From the NCBI GenBank assembly GCA_019022495.1, contig JAFEKR010000004.1, positions 186,001 through 250,000 on the forward strand: a DNA stretch of 64,000 bases, read 5' to 3'. Below, in pieces: positions 22,235 to 36,047 of the stretch (position 1 is its first letter; every line of letters starts with the position of its first letter). The notes beneath the pieces are model-generated. The model saw nothing but the letters and a program-made list of their open reading frames with translations, searched no databases and had not been told where the DNA came from. The stretch comes from Epichloe hybrida. Its lineage: Eukaryota > Ascomycota > Sordariomycetes > Hypocreales > Clavicipitaceae. The position numbers and the translations under genes are program-made.

Positions 22235-24291
22235 CTAAGAGTCCAACCCTGTCGCGCCAGACTTTGTATCCTCCTCATCCACATCCCCCTCCGTGTCCTC
22301 GACCAGCCTGCCCAGCATCTGCGTGTAGCTCGGGCGAAAAGGCCAGTCCATCCACGCTTGCAGAATCTCTGCCCACTGCTCTTCGTTCACGGCCCGGGCC
22401 GTCAGCGCGCCGTTGCCCGTCATGGGCGTGCCCCCTCTGCTGGCGGCCCTCACGCTCGGGCACTCGGTGATCAAGTCGCCGAAGCCTCCCCAGAGGCCCT
22501 CCATTGCCTTGTGAATGGGAAGCAGGGTATGGTGGAACCAGTACCGCAGCATGACGTCGGACATGTCGCCTGCGCGGGAGCTGTTTGGCCCGTGCTGTCG
22601 GAAGAGCGCGTGCATGGCCTTTGGCTGGATGTCGAGCAGTGCCGTGGGCGCGTTGGGGAAGAACTCGTCCTCCTTTGCCGACAGGGGCTCGTAGTCTCGT
22701 CTGTCCCAGAGCAAGGCGGGCGGCGACTGGCAGAAGAGATGGTAGCTGTCTTTGATGCCGTTGAACTCGTTGCGCGTGTTCTTCTTGAGGTTGTCGATGC
22801 GGTCGTTCCATGCCGCGTTGGCTCTCTCCAACTCGGCGGGTGCGGAGAGCGCCAGCGCCATGATGGCATCTCGCTGTTGCAGGAGCTCCAGGTACAAGAC
22901 GGCGTCTTCGTGGTCATATCTCTCCCGCTGCCGCAGGGCCTTGAGCCTCCTGCTCGGTTCTTCGCAGCCAGACAGTTCCTGCTGTAGTTCTTCGAGCTCT
23001 TGCTTGAACGGCCGAGCCAGCGTGGGCGGTCGAACACCCGCCAGCTTCTGACCCGACAGCAGCTCGGGCCCCAGCCGCAGCAGCTTCGAGTGAGCCAGTG
23101 GTTCGCGGCCCTTGGGCATCTCAAAACCAGCCGCCTCCATCCGCCTCATCGTGTGGCTCGCCGACTCGATGTTGATCCACTCGTCCCGGAGCGCGTTGCG
23201 GTCTTCCACCTCTGCGTCCAACCCGGCAACCTCGTGGATCCACTCACTCGACAGCTCTGCCTCAAAGGCGCTCTTCTTGCGGCGGTTGATGGATCGGGGC
23301 AGCAGCCGTCGCTTGTCTTCATCATTCACCCATATGAGCATGCGGACCAGGCCGTACCGTTGGAAGAGTGTCGACGTGCGGATGCTCGACGTGAGCTGGT
23401 AGAGAACCATGGAGCTTATGCTGTCGAATCCCTGGAACGACTTCTTGGGGTACATGGACAGATTTGCCGTGACAAGCAGCGTGTCGTTGCGACTCGGGGC
23501 AGTGTCGGGGGAGACCTCGTGCTGCTCTGATAAATGCGTGCCAATCATCTCGAGGAGGTCCTTCCACACAAGCCCCGACTTTGGCACAAGTTTGACATTA
23601 TCCTTGGCCAAAAGATCGGCCAGGAAGGGGCTGTAAAGCTCGGCATCGAGGTCCATCATGACATGTTTGCGGGGCTGAAGATGGTCATGGAGCTTGCGAC
23701 TCCAGACGCCTGCTCCGGGGTTCAGGTCAACGAGGTCGCATCCTCGGTGTCGCTCCATCGACGGGCCAATGTAGTTGATGATGTCGTCTGTGGGTTGCTT
23801 CCGGAATCAGCTCGAGGACGGCAGCGACGGTGCGACGACGCGGCAAAAAAAAAAAAAAAAAAGAACAGATTCTGGTACGTACCGCAGAGGCCATCGCTTA
23901 CTATGTTGACCCTGCGAGGCTCGATTGCGCGAATGGCATTGGCATTTTTGCGTCCTGCTGTCCGCCTCCATGCACCCGTCTTGTCGAGCTTTCGCGCAAC
24001 GTCGCTGGTCACAGCGAGCATGGACGCCTTTGATTTGGTGCTGGTCACCTTGCCGCGCGCACGAGGTGGGATGGGCGTGACAGCCACTCTTGCGATGCAA
24101 ATGTGGCCATGGTGAAGTCGGGCCAGCAATGGGGCGGCTTTGGGCTGCATGGACTCCTTGCGATGGCCTTTTTTTCTGGTCGATGTGTGGAAGCGAGTAC
24201 GGAGGAGATGCAGGAACTTGTTGAAGCTAGCCGACGCGCCCTGTCGCCTTGTCGCCTTGTCGCTTCGTCGCAGCTTTCCCAAAATGGCCAA
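22235..24291 (-). CDS. MTF1: Mitochondrial transcription factor Mtf1-like (rRNA dimethyltransferase fold)
   Basis: Related to KsgA/TFB rRNA adenine dimethyltransferases; in fungi such proteins act as the mitochondrial RNA polymerase specificity factor. Exons 23883-24291 and 22235-23787 are joined by a 95-nt intron (GTACGT..CCACAG) that contains a run of about 17 T, giving 653 aa. The junction restores SDGLCDDIINYIGPSMERHR. The SAM-fold loop DLVDLNPGAGVWSRKL follows. The usual catalytic NLPY-type site reads NLSMYP, consistent with a non-methylating role. The N-terminus is basic. ATG 24150 (MQPKAAPLLARLHHG) is an alternative start that still gives a presequence. The C-terminal half is a fungal extension. 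Confidence 0.8.
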
Positions 24292-24805
24292 ATTCGGTGG
24301 ATACCAGCCGATGGATGCCCTGCGAGTTCAACCGTGGGCCAACAATGCATTCACCAGCACCTCTTCACCACGGCCCTTTGAGAATAGCAATGAATGGCTG
24401 GAGATTGAGTTCCATTGCTCCCGTTGTAAATGCCGACACATTTCTATATATCGCTCGAGCTAAAAAGCACGCCAAAGGATGGTACCCGAGGGTTGATTGC
24501 ACAGAGACCAGCGGCGTGTACCATTCATTGGCACCGCGCCTTGAACGGCAGTGCCACAACTGTTTGCCACAACGGTTCGCCACCACACAGTCGCAAAGTC
24601 ATCATGAAGATGAACTGCAATAGTGAGGACTTGCAATCAACGCCAGCGAGCAAATCGGCCATCAACCCTTTTTTTGGTACGCAGCCACGCCAACTCCAAC
24701 AGACAAGATAAAACTGGGTAGCTTGCCAAATGCCCATATAAACTCCAGAGGACGCCGTCATGCTGTATGTATATCTGTATCCCACCAAGCTGGAACTCAA
24801 TGCCA
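24292..24805. other. Intergenic region between the MTF1-like gene and VPS4
   Basis: No gene is seen. It carries the promoter of the MTF1-like gene and the 3' end of VPS4, both on the minus strand. Confidence 0.4.
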
Positions 24806-26840
<2,035 letters not shown>

Positions 26841-27427
26841 ATGGCCGAACTCCAAGCCAAGCTCCAAGCCATGTCTGAGGATTATCAGAAACTACAACAA
26901 GGTAGGACCTTTTGACCGCCTCTGAGATTCTAGGGCCAGGCGAGTCCAGCTCCTAGCAAGACACAACTAATGCAACCCAAACAGAGCTTCAAGATACAGT
27001 GAATTCACGGCAAAAATTACAGAGCCAACAACAAGAGAACGCTGGAGTCTTCAAGGTTAGTGAAGTCATATCAGCCGTCGTATGACCTGAGAACTGACAC
27101 TTTGAACAGGAGTTCGAAAAGCTGGGGGATGATGAGACCATCTACAAGCTTATGGGACCAGTATTGTTGAAACAAGAAAAGGTGGAAGCGGAGGGCACCG
27201 TCAAGGGACGACTTGACTTCATCCAAGGAGGAGTGTAGGCGCCACCACCACTGGTGACCTTTGGTACCAAGACTTTGAGAGCTAACATGGTGTATGGCAG
27301 CACGAGATTGGAGGGACAAATTAACGAGACACAGGACAAGCTGGAAAAGAAGAAGACGGAAATCCTCCAACTACAAGCTTCTGCTCAAGCTTCTGCTGGC
27401 GGACAGTCACCGCAATCGGCAGACTAG
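26841..27427 (+). CDS. YKE2: Prefoldin subunit 6 (beta-type)
   Basis: Subunit of the hexameric prefoldin chaperone, which passes nascent actin and tubulin to the CCT chaperonin. Four exons: 26841-26901, 26985-27055, 27110-27234 and 27301-27427; 127 aa, normal for the family. It begins MAELQAKLQAMSEDYQKLQQ. The middle (DDETIYKLMGPVLLKQEKVE) forms the beta hairpins, and TRLEGQINETQDKLEKKK is the second coiled-coil arm. The last intron donor is GTAGGC, less typical but needed to restore GGVTRLEGQ. Confidence 0.93.
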
Positions 27428-27966
27428 ACTCATAGTAGATTATGAATGGAAAGTCGGAGAAATTTGCCCCCCGGGACGGCCTCGGGACGGCCTCGGGACG
27501 GGACTCGATATTTACGCATCATGGCAAACGTTGCAGCCTAACTGCGGATCGGTGTGAATCGCGATTCGGGGAATAAATTTGATGCCTGACCCTTCCCAAC
27601 TCTAATAATCCTGCAGAGTTGGTTGGCGGGCCGGTCGGATGGTACGCGGCTTTATGTAATGTGCGTAGGTAGAGTGGGTGTATGTACCTATGTACCTTGC
27701 TGGCACGCTGCGTCACTGCTCCCGAAGCGGCGACCCTGAAACTTGCCCCACCATCACTCAACTGCTTCCCCGTCTGCCAGTCAGCCCAGGTCACTTCAAC
27801 CTCAAACACTGCATCCCGCTTCAACAAAGCGCACTTTCTATCGATGCCTTCGATTGACCAGACCAACATGAACTCGATACAACCTGAAATATCAAGGAAC
27901 GAGGCCTGCTAGCCACCAGGTAGAATCGTGACAATACTGGCCTGAGTCCGCGGGGCCCCGTTCAGC
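27428..27966. other. Intergenic region before the AMSH-like gene
   Basis: No gene is seen. A short GGGACGGCCTC repeat occurs near 27474-27500. Small frames on both strands lack protein-like features. Confidence 0.4.
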
Positions 27967-29714
27967 ATGGACGCCAGAGTAATCACGCGGCCATCGCGCC
28001 CGCAGAGTGTGAAGGAGCTGGTATCACAAGCTGAAAACTTCAATTTCAATATCAACATTCCCTTCAAACACTGGACCAGAGCTGCAGAGACTCTGTATCA
28101 AGAGGTGAGTCAGTTCAGCTATGCTCATCCAGTCCTATGTCCATTTCGAATCGAGTTGCCAACAGTATCTCCACAGGCCGCTTTTGCGTTATCGGATGGC
28201 GCTTATGGCCGAGCATACATGATGCTGTACAGACATTCTGTGCTTGTTTTGGACAAGCTTCGCCAACATCCTCAGTATAAAGCACCTGAAAGCCGCTTGG
28301 CTGTTCAGGAGCTCTCGAAGCGCATGAATACTGTTCTGGCCGATCTGGAGAAGATTAAACCGATTATTCGTGATCAGTATGAAGAGTGGGAACGTATGGC
28401 ACCCACGGAACTGAAGATACCGAAAACGACTCGAGCGAAACCTCCTTCAAGTTACGGCGATTTTGCCGCCCGAGACCCGAGTCTTAGTGGTAATGCCACT
28501 GTCCTAGATGCCTCCGAGCACCAAGAACTGGCCGTAGAACTGGCACAGAAGGAGCTGGCGCGAAGAGATACTGCAAGACAAGCGCATAGGCATGCCAAGG
28601 TCTACGGTGCTACGATCCTGTCGCCGCGCTTCAATAACGGACAGAGACTCGATGTAGACCTTCAAAGCCAGATGGAGGCGGCTAGAAAGGCCACTGATGC
28701 TTCACAACGTGATCAGTTCGAAAAAGACAGTTATGAGGCAGCATTGGCACCGGCAGGAGAAGGTGTTCCAAGACCGTGCATGTATCCATCAATATCAAAA
28801 TCTCAGCCTGTGCAGTTCGACCAACTCGTGCCAGACCGATCAGCTCAACGCGCCTTGCCTCCGCCTCATCGGCCGCCTAAAGAATACAGTCATAACCCCC
28901 CGCCTCCTCCCAGCCATGCGCCTCCTCCCAGCCATGCACCTCCCCCCATACCAAACAAACTACCGACGCTCGAATCGAGACCAAACTCCTATTCATCTTA
29001 CTTTGACGGACAAAACCAGCCCCCAGTGCCTCCCAAAGGACCACTCGAGACACCATCTATACCCAGAAAAGAGAGACTGGCGTTTAAGCCGGGCGGATAC
29101 CTCGAGAATGGGGACCCTATTCGGTCAATTTTCCTACCGAAAAAGCTTCGAGCTACTTTCTTAGACATCGCCTCCCAGAACACCAGAAAGGGTCTAGAAA
29201 TGTGTGGCATTTTATGCGGCACACCAGTCAACAACGCCCTGTTCGTGCGATGCTTGCTCATCCCTGACCAGAAATGCACTTCTGATACTTGCGAAACGGA
29301 AAACGAGAGCGCAATATTCGATTTCTGCGCGGGAGAAGACCTGATGGTCCTTGGATGGATTCACACCCATCCTACTCAAACCTGTTTTATGAGTTCTCGG
29401 GACTTGCACACCCACGCCGGATACCAGGTCATGATGCCTGAGAGTATTGCTATCGTCTGCGCACCCAAGTTCACTCCCTCGTAAGTAGTGCTTGTCCATT
29501 GGAACTAACCTCAGGGCTAACCCTTGCCGTCAGATACGGAATCTTCCGCCTAACACATCCACCTGGCCTTGATCATATTCTAGACTGCAGACAGTCGGAC
29601 ACTTTTCACCAACATGATATCGGCAACCTGTATCGGGAAACCGAGCATCCAAACGGACACGTATACGAGAACGACAAGATGCCGTTTGATGTAAAAGACC
29701 TACGAGCTCAATGA
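27967..29714 (+). CDS. AMSH-like JAMM deubiquitinase (STAM-binding protein family)
   Basis: Zinc-dependent K63-ubiquitin protease acting at endosomes with ESCRT-0. Exons are 27967-28104, 28177-29480 and 29534-29714; 540 aa. The N-terminal MIT/USP8-dimer domain has NIPFKHWTRAAETLYQE joined to AAFALSDGAYGRAYMMLYRH. A central coiled coil precedes a proline-rich stretch (NPPPPPSHAPPPSHAPPP). The C-terminal MPN+ domain has the JAMM site H442-x-H444-x7-S452-x2-D455 (HTHPTQTCFMSSRD) and ends with HPPGLDHILDCRQ. The first intron is 72 nt, in frame and free of stops, so an unspliced form would carry 24 extra residues. Confidence 0.93.
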
Positions 29715-31504
29715 TCTCGTCGTCGCTGCACACTTATCGAGTATGTGGCCTCGCCGTGAGCCATGGGTTTGGCAAACGTGATCATAAACGTACACTTGAA
29801 CGCGCGAAACTTTGCTTCGGAAGAGAGGCCGAACATGACTGGCAATATGAAATTTCATCTCGCAAGCACACTCCTCATGTTCTGTCGAAGCAACAAAACC
29901 CCAAGGACTATATATATAATGGCCAGGCGAGAACGGAAAATATTTTTGACAAGGCATGCGGATCAATAGATTCGAATTCTTGGATCAGAAACCATTACTA
30001 CCAAGAGCTGATTATATAAACAACACTATGAAGGGGGGGGGGGGAATAAGCAAGTACCAAACCACATGATATTTGATTACTTTCAATACTCGAAACAGAA
30101 GCCTCTTTTGTTACAAAAGCAATTTTCATGCGTAGCAGCACGGCCAAAGAATTCTCAGAATCCTCTCGCGGGTGATTTAAAGCCTCACAACAGCACATTC
30201 GGCTACATCGTTCCCATCCGTCCCGCAGAAAAACAGCGAAAAAACCAACCGAAGCTAAAGAACAAAATTACACGATGTGAAGAGAAAAACAGCAGGTAAA
30301 CAAGAAATGGGTTGCGCAAGGTGACATTGTGTGACTGGCGTGGTCACTGTTGTAGACTCGGGAGCTGAGACGAGCCCAGACCCCCCCCCGCACGGCTTCG
30401 ACGTCGATATCTTTGTCGATTGATTGCTTGGAACTTCGCTTGCAGTGAGCCGAAAGAGCCGAAAGAGTGCCACGCAGCAAACCAATATGCAAATCGGCAT
30501 GTACGGCGGGTCCGATTTACGGCTGTGATTGTCAGTTACCATCTGATGTGTCACTTCTCGTGAAGGAACTAGAGGACGGACAGGCCTCCCCGGTTGGTTT
30601 TAGATGGTCAATTTTGGCCAAACATCGTCAAGTTGGCCGAAAATTGTCCATGTTCAATGGCTGGGGCGATGAAGAAATACTAATCGATTGTCTGAGAGAT
30701 TCGATAGCAGAAGAGCCAGAGTTGCTCCGATCGGCCAGCCGTCGTGAGACATGGATGAATTTCTAATCCGTACGGAATACTACCTGGGTCCAGCCGGTCT
30801 GCACGATTCCAGATGGCTGGCCATTCCTGGCCATTCACGACACGCCACACGAGCGTCGTCGTACATAATATGTACAGTATTACCCGGCCGGGGTTCACTT
30901 CCCGTGCCGCGCAACGATGGGCCGCCTGGTTGGCCAAAAAGGTCATTGGGCGGTCTGTCGAGAGTCGAATTTGTGACGACGCCATCAGCACCCTGCTAAA
31001 CTTGGAACCTGACAATCTACGGATTTTGCCAGTCGATATCTGCAAGCCACTGCTTGAGCTCGGCATTTCTCTCGATTTACGGACTGGGGATCGTGCAGCG
31101 CCGCTCAACGGCACCGTATTACATTACACAACCCCTCTCCAACGTTAATAATTTCTTCCCAGAGGTGGAGAATCAAGGCCCGGTATGGTATGGATATGCT
31201 CATGGGAGTCCATGGGCCACGAGCAATGACAATGGGCGCTACTACAATCACGCTGGCTACCAGTAACATGTAGATGTACGCAGCCGGCCAGCCTTGAGCA
31301 CCCCCCTTGGGTCCCCCAAGGGAAAATATTGCCGCAATTAAACGACCTGATTGTTTCAGTCTGGTGTGGTCCCATTTACTGTCGGTGTGTGTGACTGGGC
31401 TTTGTTCGAATTCATATATGAGGAAAGCCAGGGCGCAGAAAATGCACAAGAAGGTTTCCGGGCTCCCACTGAATCATAGTTGTCCGCCAGAGTAACAATC
31501 AATC
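29715..31504. other. 1.8-kb intergenic region upstream of the Ppo gene
   Basis: Several open frames of 60-145 codons exist but show no family motif, splice structure or protein-like composition. There is a G-run near 30033 and a C-run near 30378. It is probably a long promoter plus the 3' UTR of the AMSH-like gene. Confidence 0.4.
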
Positions 31505-34500
31505 ATGTCTCCTGGGGAAATCAATGGTGAGCATGTCGCAAATGGCGCGCAAAACGGCGCGCATGCCAATGGCACACACGCCAACGGCCACAGATCCAAC
31601 AGCAATCATGATCAACACGAAGAAGCTTCATATCAAGTCGCGCGACAGCAGTCAGACCACAAGTCTCACAAGAAGAAGAAGTCTTTCTCCATAGGCTCGT
31701 TGATGCAGTTGCGCACGGCATCTGAGCGGCCGCTTCCTGTCGAGAGAGGAGATGGAACGTATAGACCGATTCTGAAACGGCCAGGCCTCATAGAGGATCT
31801 CAGGTCATTTAGTTGGGGAGGCAAGTCCCTCCTTTTTAATTTCTGTGCCGAGTAACTGCCTTGGGAGTGCTAAGCCTTGTTTAGACTTGAAAACACTAAA
31901 GGATATCATCACCGCCAAGCTCAAGCGCGAGACTCTGCAAGATGACAAGACAATGATCATGGAGCGCACCATCCAATTGGTCGCGACGATGCCGAACAAA
32001 TCAAAGAGACAAGAAGCCCTCACTAATACTTTAATTGATGGGCTGTGGAATTCGTTGGATCACCCCCCTTTGCTTTACATGGGGGATGCGTTCAAGTACC
32101 GCCAACCTGACGGCTCCAACAATGTAAGAATCCTCAAAAGGCGGCCAAAAGCCTGCGTCCATCCAAACGGTGGGAAAAGCTCACAAAGTCTAGAATCCAT
32201 TAATGCCGAAGCTTGGTGCCGCTGGTACGCCATACTCACGCTCCGTCAAGCCTGGGCCAGCCAACATGGGGGCGCTGCCAGACCCTGAGGCGATTTACGA
32301 AGCTGTCATGGCTAGGGATGTGTTCAAGAAGAACCCAAACAACGTGTCCAGCATCTTGTGGTACTGGGCTACTATTGTCATTCATGGTAAGAACGGAAGC
32401 TTCGTTGATCTTTCCATTCCACCATTGCTCACAACCTCCTCCATAGACCTGTTCTGGACAAACTCGAAGGATCCAAATCAGAACGATTCCTCATCATACC
32501 TTGATCTCTCACCTCTCTACGGGAACAGTAGAGAATCAAGGGACTCGATTCGAACATTCAAAGACGGCAAGCTCAAGCCTGATGCGTTCGCCGATAAGCG
32601 TATCGTCGGAAACCCTCCTGGCGTCTGTGTTCTTCTCGTCATGTTCAACCGTTTCCACAATCATGTAGCAACAAATTTGGCTGCCATCAACGAGAGCAAT
32701 CGCTTTGCAAAACCACGCCCAAGCTTGGAAGGCGAGGCTCTCGAGGCTGCTTGGGAAAAGCTCGACGAGGACTTGTTCCAGACTGCTCGTCTTGTCACGT
32801 CGGGGCTCTACATCAATATTACCCTTATGGACTATGTGCGCAACATCATTAACCTCAATCGGGTTGATACAGAGTGGACGCTGGACCCCCGTCAAGAGAT
32901 GGGCGTAGCCAAAGGCACGACCAAAGGTTCTGAGAGTGGTGTAGGCAACGTCGTCTCTGCAGAGTTCAATCTGTGCTATCGCTGGCACTCTTGCATCTCT
33001 GAAATGGATGACGAATGGATTCAGAACTTTTACAATCAGCTTCTCGGGGAAAATTACGGCGATATGAATCTCGAGGCCCTGATTGGAGCAGTGAAGAAGT
33101 TCGAGATGTCCATCGCCAACGACCCTGCTGAGAGAACCTTTGGTGGGTTTACCCGCGGGCCTGATGGCAGCTTCAATGATGACGACCTCGTCAATTGCGT
33201 TTCAACCGCGATTGAGCAGCCCGGCGGTGCCTTTGGCGCCCAAAATGTGCCCCGAATAATGAAACCAATCGAGATGCTGGGAATCATTCGCGGTCGCAAA
33301 TGGAACCTTGCGGGATTGAACGAATTTCGCAAACACTTTGGGCTGAAGGCATATGACACATTCGAAGAGATCAACTCGGATCCTGGCGTCGCAGAGTCCC
33401 TTCGCAACCTCTACCAACACCCTGATCATGTTGAGCTGTACCCTGGAATCGTTGCCGAGGAGGGGAAAACTCCGATGGTTCCTGGTGTCGGTATTGCACC
33501 CACTTACACAATTTCTCGCGTAGTTCTGTCGGACGCCGTGTCTCTGGTGCGTGGTGACAGGCATTACACAACTGACTATCACCCTGGGTACTTGACACAG
33601 TGGGGATTCAATGAAGCGAATTATGACCTCAAGGTCAACCATGGCTGCGTCTTATACAAACTCTTCATCCGCGCGTTCCCGAACCACTTTCGATACAACT
33701 CGGTGTACGCGCATTACCCCATGGTCACCCCGTCTGAGAACCACAAGATCTTGACCAATCTCGAGCGTGTAGACAGGTTCGACTTTTCTCGTCCTGTGTA
33801 CGTCTCTCCCGAAGTAAGAGTTTCGTCTTACAGCGCCGCCAAGTACGTCCTATCCAACCACAACAAGTACACTCTCGCATGGGAGGAGGGTTTCAAGAAC
33901 CTCACTGGCTCTGCGGGCAGCAAGCTGTTCCTCTCAGGGGGCAACTCGGCACATGCAGAACAGCGTTCGAATTTACAAGCCCTGCTGCGAAGGGATGGTT
34001 GGAAGGCATCCATCAAGAGCTTTTATGCAAGAATTGCGGAGAGGCTGCTGGACGAGAAGTCGTTCAAGGTTGCCGGGAAAAGCCAAGTCGACATTGTACG
34101 CGATGTTGGAAATCTTGCACCGACCCACTTTGTCGCGAGACTCTTCAATCTGCCTCTCAAGTCTACTGAGAATCCAAAGGGAGTCATCTCGGAACATGAG
34201 CTGCACCGGACACTTTCTGTCATCTTTGTCTGCATCTTTTTGGATATAGATGCAGTCAAGTCGTTCCCTCTCCACCAACAGGCCAAAGACCTGACGGAGC
34301 GACTGGCCGGCATTATTGAGACGAACGTCAAGCTAGCAAAGACACTGGGTATGCGAGGTCTTTATACTGGCGCCGCCGCCAAGCGTGATCCGCTCTCTCA
34401 ATACGGTGTTGATCTCGTCAAGTCGCTGTCAAAGGCTGGCCTTGATACCCACGATATTACTTGGGGACAGATTCTCCCCACCGCTGCTGGTCTAGTGCCT

Positions 34501-35135
34501 AACCAGGGACATTTGGTATGAATCCTTTGATAATCCGTGATTCCGCTTGCGTCCAGTGAGATATATGATACTGATTTTTGAGGGAATAAATATAGTTTGC
34601 CCAAGCTGTGGATTGGTATCTCTCCGAACAAGGCCAGCAATACCTGCCCGAGGTTCAGCGCCTCGCTGTCGCCGGACCGAATGACGCCAACGATACACTC
34701 CTACTTGGGTATGCCATGGAAGGTGTCAGGCTTGCCGGTGCTTTCAACCTCTTCCGCCACGCCTCAGAGTCGGATGTCATCACCGAGTCGGACGGACGCC
34801 AAGTCCATGTCCAATCTGGCGATCGCCTCTTCCTCTCATCCGGTGCGGCAGCCCACGAGGAGGCTCACTTCCCCGAAGCCAGTAAAGTCAACCCTCGGCG
34901 ACCAATTGATTCATACATCAACTTTAGCGAGGGCCCCCACGCGTCCTTGGGCAAAGAGATCAGCGAAGTGGCCTTGGTGGAGCTCTTCCGCGCCCTGTTC
35001 AGAAAGCAAGGCCTCAAGAGAGTACCCGGGTCGCTGGGTGAGCTGAAGAAGGCACCTGGTGGAGGATACATGAACGAGACGTGGAGCGAGACCTGGCCGT
35101 TCCCCATGAGCATGAAGGTTACCTGGGACAAATGA
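31505..35135 (+). CDS. ppoC: PpoC-like fatty-acid dioxygenase with altered P450 domain
   Basis: Psi-factor (oxylipin) producing oxygenase: an animal-peroxidase-like dioxygenase domain fused to a P450-like domain. Exons are 31505-31820, 31885-32123, 32194-32386, 32447-34515 and 34596-35135; 1,118 aa, the length of Aspergillus PpoC. Intron 1 has a GC donor (GCAAGT). The dioxygenase domain has the FHNH block (His320/322), SSSYLDLSPLYG, and YRWH with the radical Tyr427 and heme ligand His430. The P450 part keeps an ExxR (MEGVR), but its heme-thiolate loop reads GPHASLGKE, with Ser1056 where active P450 domains have Cys. This matches the PpoC type, which makes fatty-acid hydroperoxide without P450 isomerase activity. 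The N-terminus is repetitive (HANGTHANGH). Confidence 0.93.
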
Positions 35136-35635
35136 GGATTTCAAAGAGGAAATGTCCTGTTTTAATGCCCTATGCCAAGTTGAGATTGTCCTATATCAAG
35201 CATTCTTATCCATCGCCGTTCGTGCCGTGCCGTGACCTTTCCAAGGTAGATACGATTCCACTGCGAATACATGTATTCCCTGCGCATCGTAATTGCCGAG
35301 ATCGTGAGAGAGAGACGGCCAACAACGAATGGAATCCTCACAGAATCTGTTGCGGTAGAGGCTGCCACTGCGGCGACTCGGAATTCATCAGCCGAGGGCA
35401 ACGTGCGCGTGCTTCAACGGGTAAGGAAATGATGGCTGGAAGAGAAGGCGACAGAAGAAAAATTGGAAAATTCCAATGCCTTGAACCTCGCACCTGGGTA
35501 AGAGACAGCAATGGTTGTTGGCCAGGCCAAGACGAGAAAAAGTGAAGCGATTAATTCATGTGCATGTTTCCTTGCTTGCCCATTTTGGTAGAAAGAACGA
35601 AGAGCAATATGAGTGAAGAACATTCCAAAAAAGTA
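35136..35635. other. 3' region of the Ppo gene
   Basis: No gene is seen. It holds the 3' UTR of the Ppo gene and leads to the convergent tRNA. Confidence 0.4.
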
Positions 35636-35725
35636 TCTCCAGGGCGTGATTCGAACACGCGACATTCTGATCGAGCTGTGAATCCATTACAGTCAGACGC
35701 CATAAACCAACTAGACTACCCGGAG
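35636..35725 (-). tRNA. tRNA-Tyr (GUA) with intron
   Basis: Read on the minus strand. The acceptor stem CTCCGGG pairs with CCTGGAG (one G-U), discriminator A. The C1-G72 pair is the eukaryotic Tyr identity element. The anticodon stem TCTGA/TCAGA encloses loop CTGTAA-T with anticodon GTA. An intron of about 15 nt follows position 37, as in most eukaryotic tRNA-Tyr genes. The T arm is GCGTG-TTCGAAT-CACGC. The D stem is weak but the rest is canonical. Confidence 0.92.
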
Positions 35726-35862
35726 GGATGGAGCCGTAGCCCCAACGGTTTGTTTCTGGGGGAGTGGCTTCTAATAATTGTATATGAAACGTTTTTACTA
35801 TCGAGACATCGGTGCCAACGCTCACAGCTTCGTCTACGAAGTCTACGAAGTACCTACCCTGT

Positions 35863-35948
35863 GCAAAAGTCTGAGAACATTCACTTCCTATGCAAAGGTT
35901 TGAGAGCAATTACTTCCTATGCAAAAGTCTGAGAGCATTCATTTCCTG
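35863..35948. repeat. 29-bp tandem repeat, three copies
   Basis: Copies at 35863-35891, 35892-35920 and 35921-35948 share the pattern GCAAAAGTCTGAGAGCATTC followed by ACTTCCTAT, with one to five differences. It lies 140 bp upstream of the 5' end of the tRNA-Tyr gene and 100 bp from the 3' end of the Zn2Cys6 gene. Confidence 0.85.
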
Positions 35949-36047
35949 TTCGTACAACCCTGTCTCATTTGCCTCGATGAATTGCCTGAATTTTTTTTTA
36001 CACTACATGTACATAGAAAGTATACACAAAGTAGCCGAAACCCCATT

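Noticed and set aside
22264..23530. Long plus-strand frames opposite the MTF1-like gene
   Set aside because: GC-rich antisense shadows; the minus-strand frame has the conserved SAM-fold motifs.
30813..31148. Plus-strand 111-codon frame upstream of the Ppo gene
   Set aside because: No family resemblance, no splice structure, and overlapping frames of equal size on the other strand.
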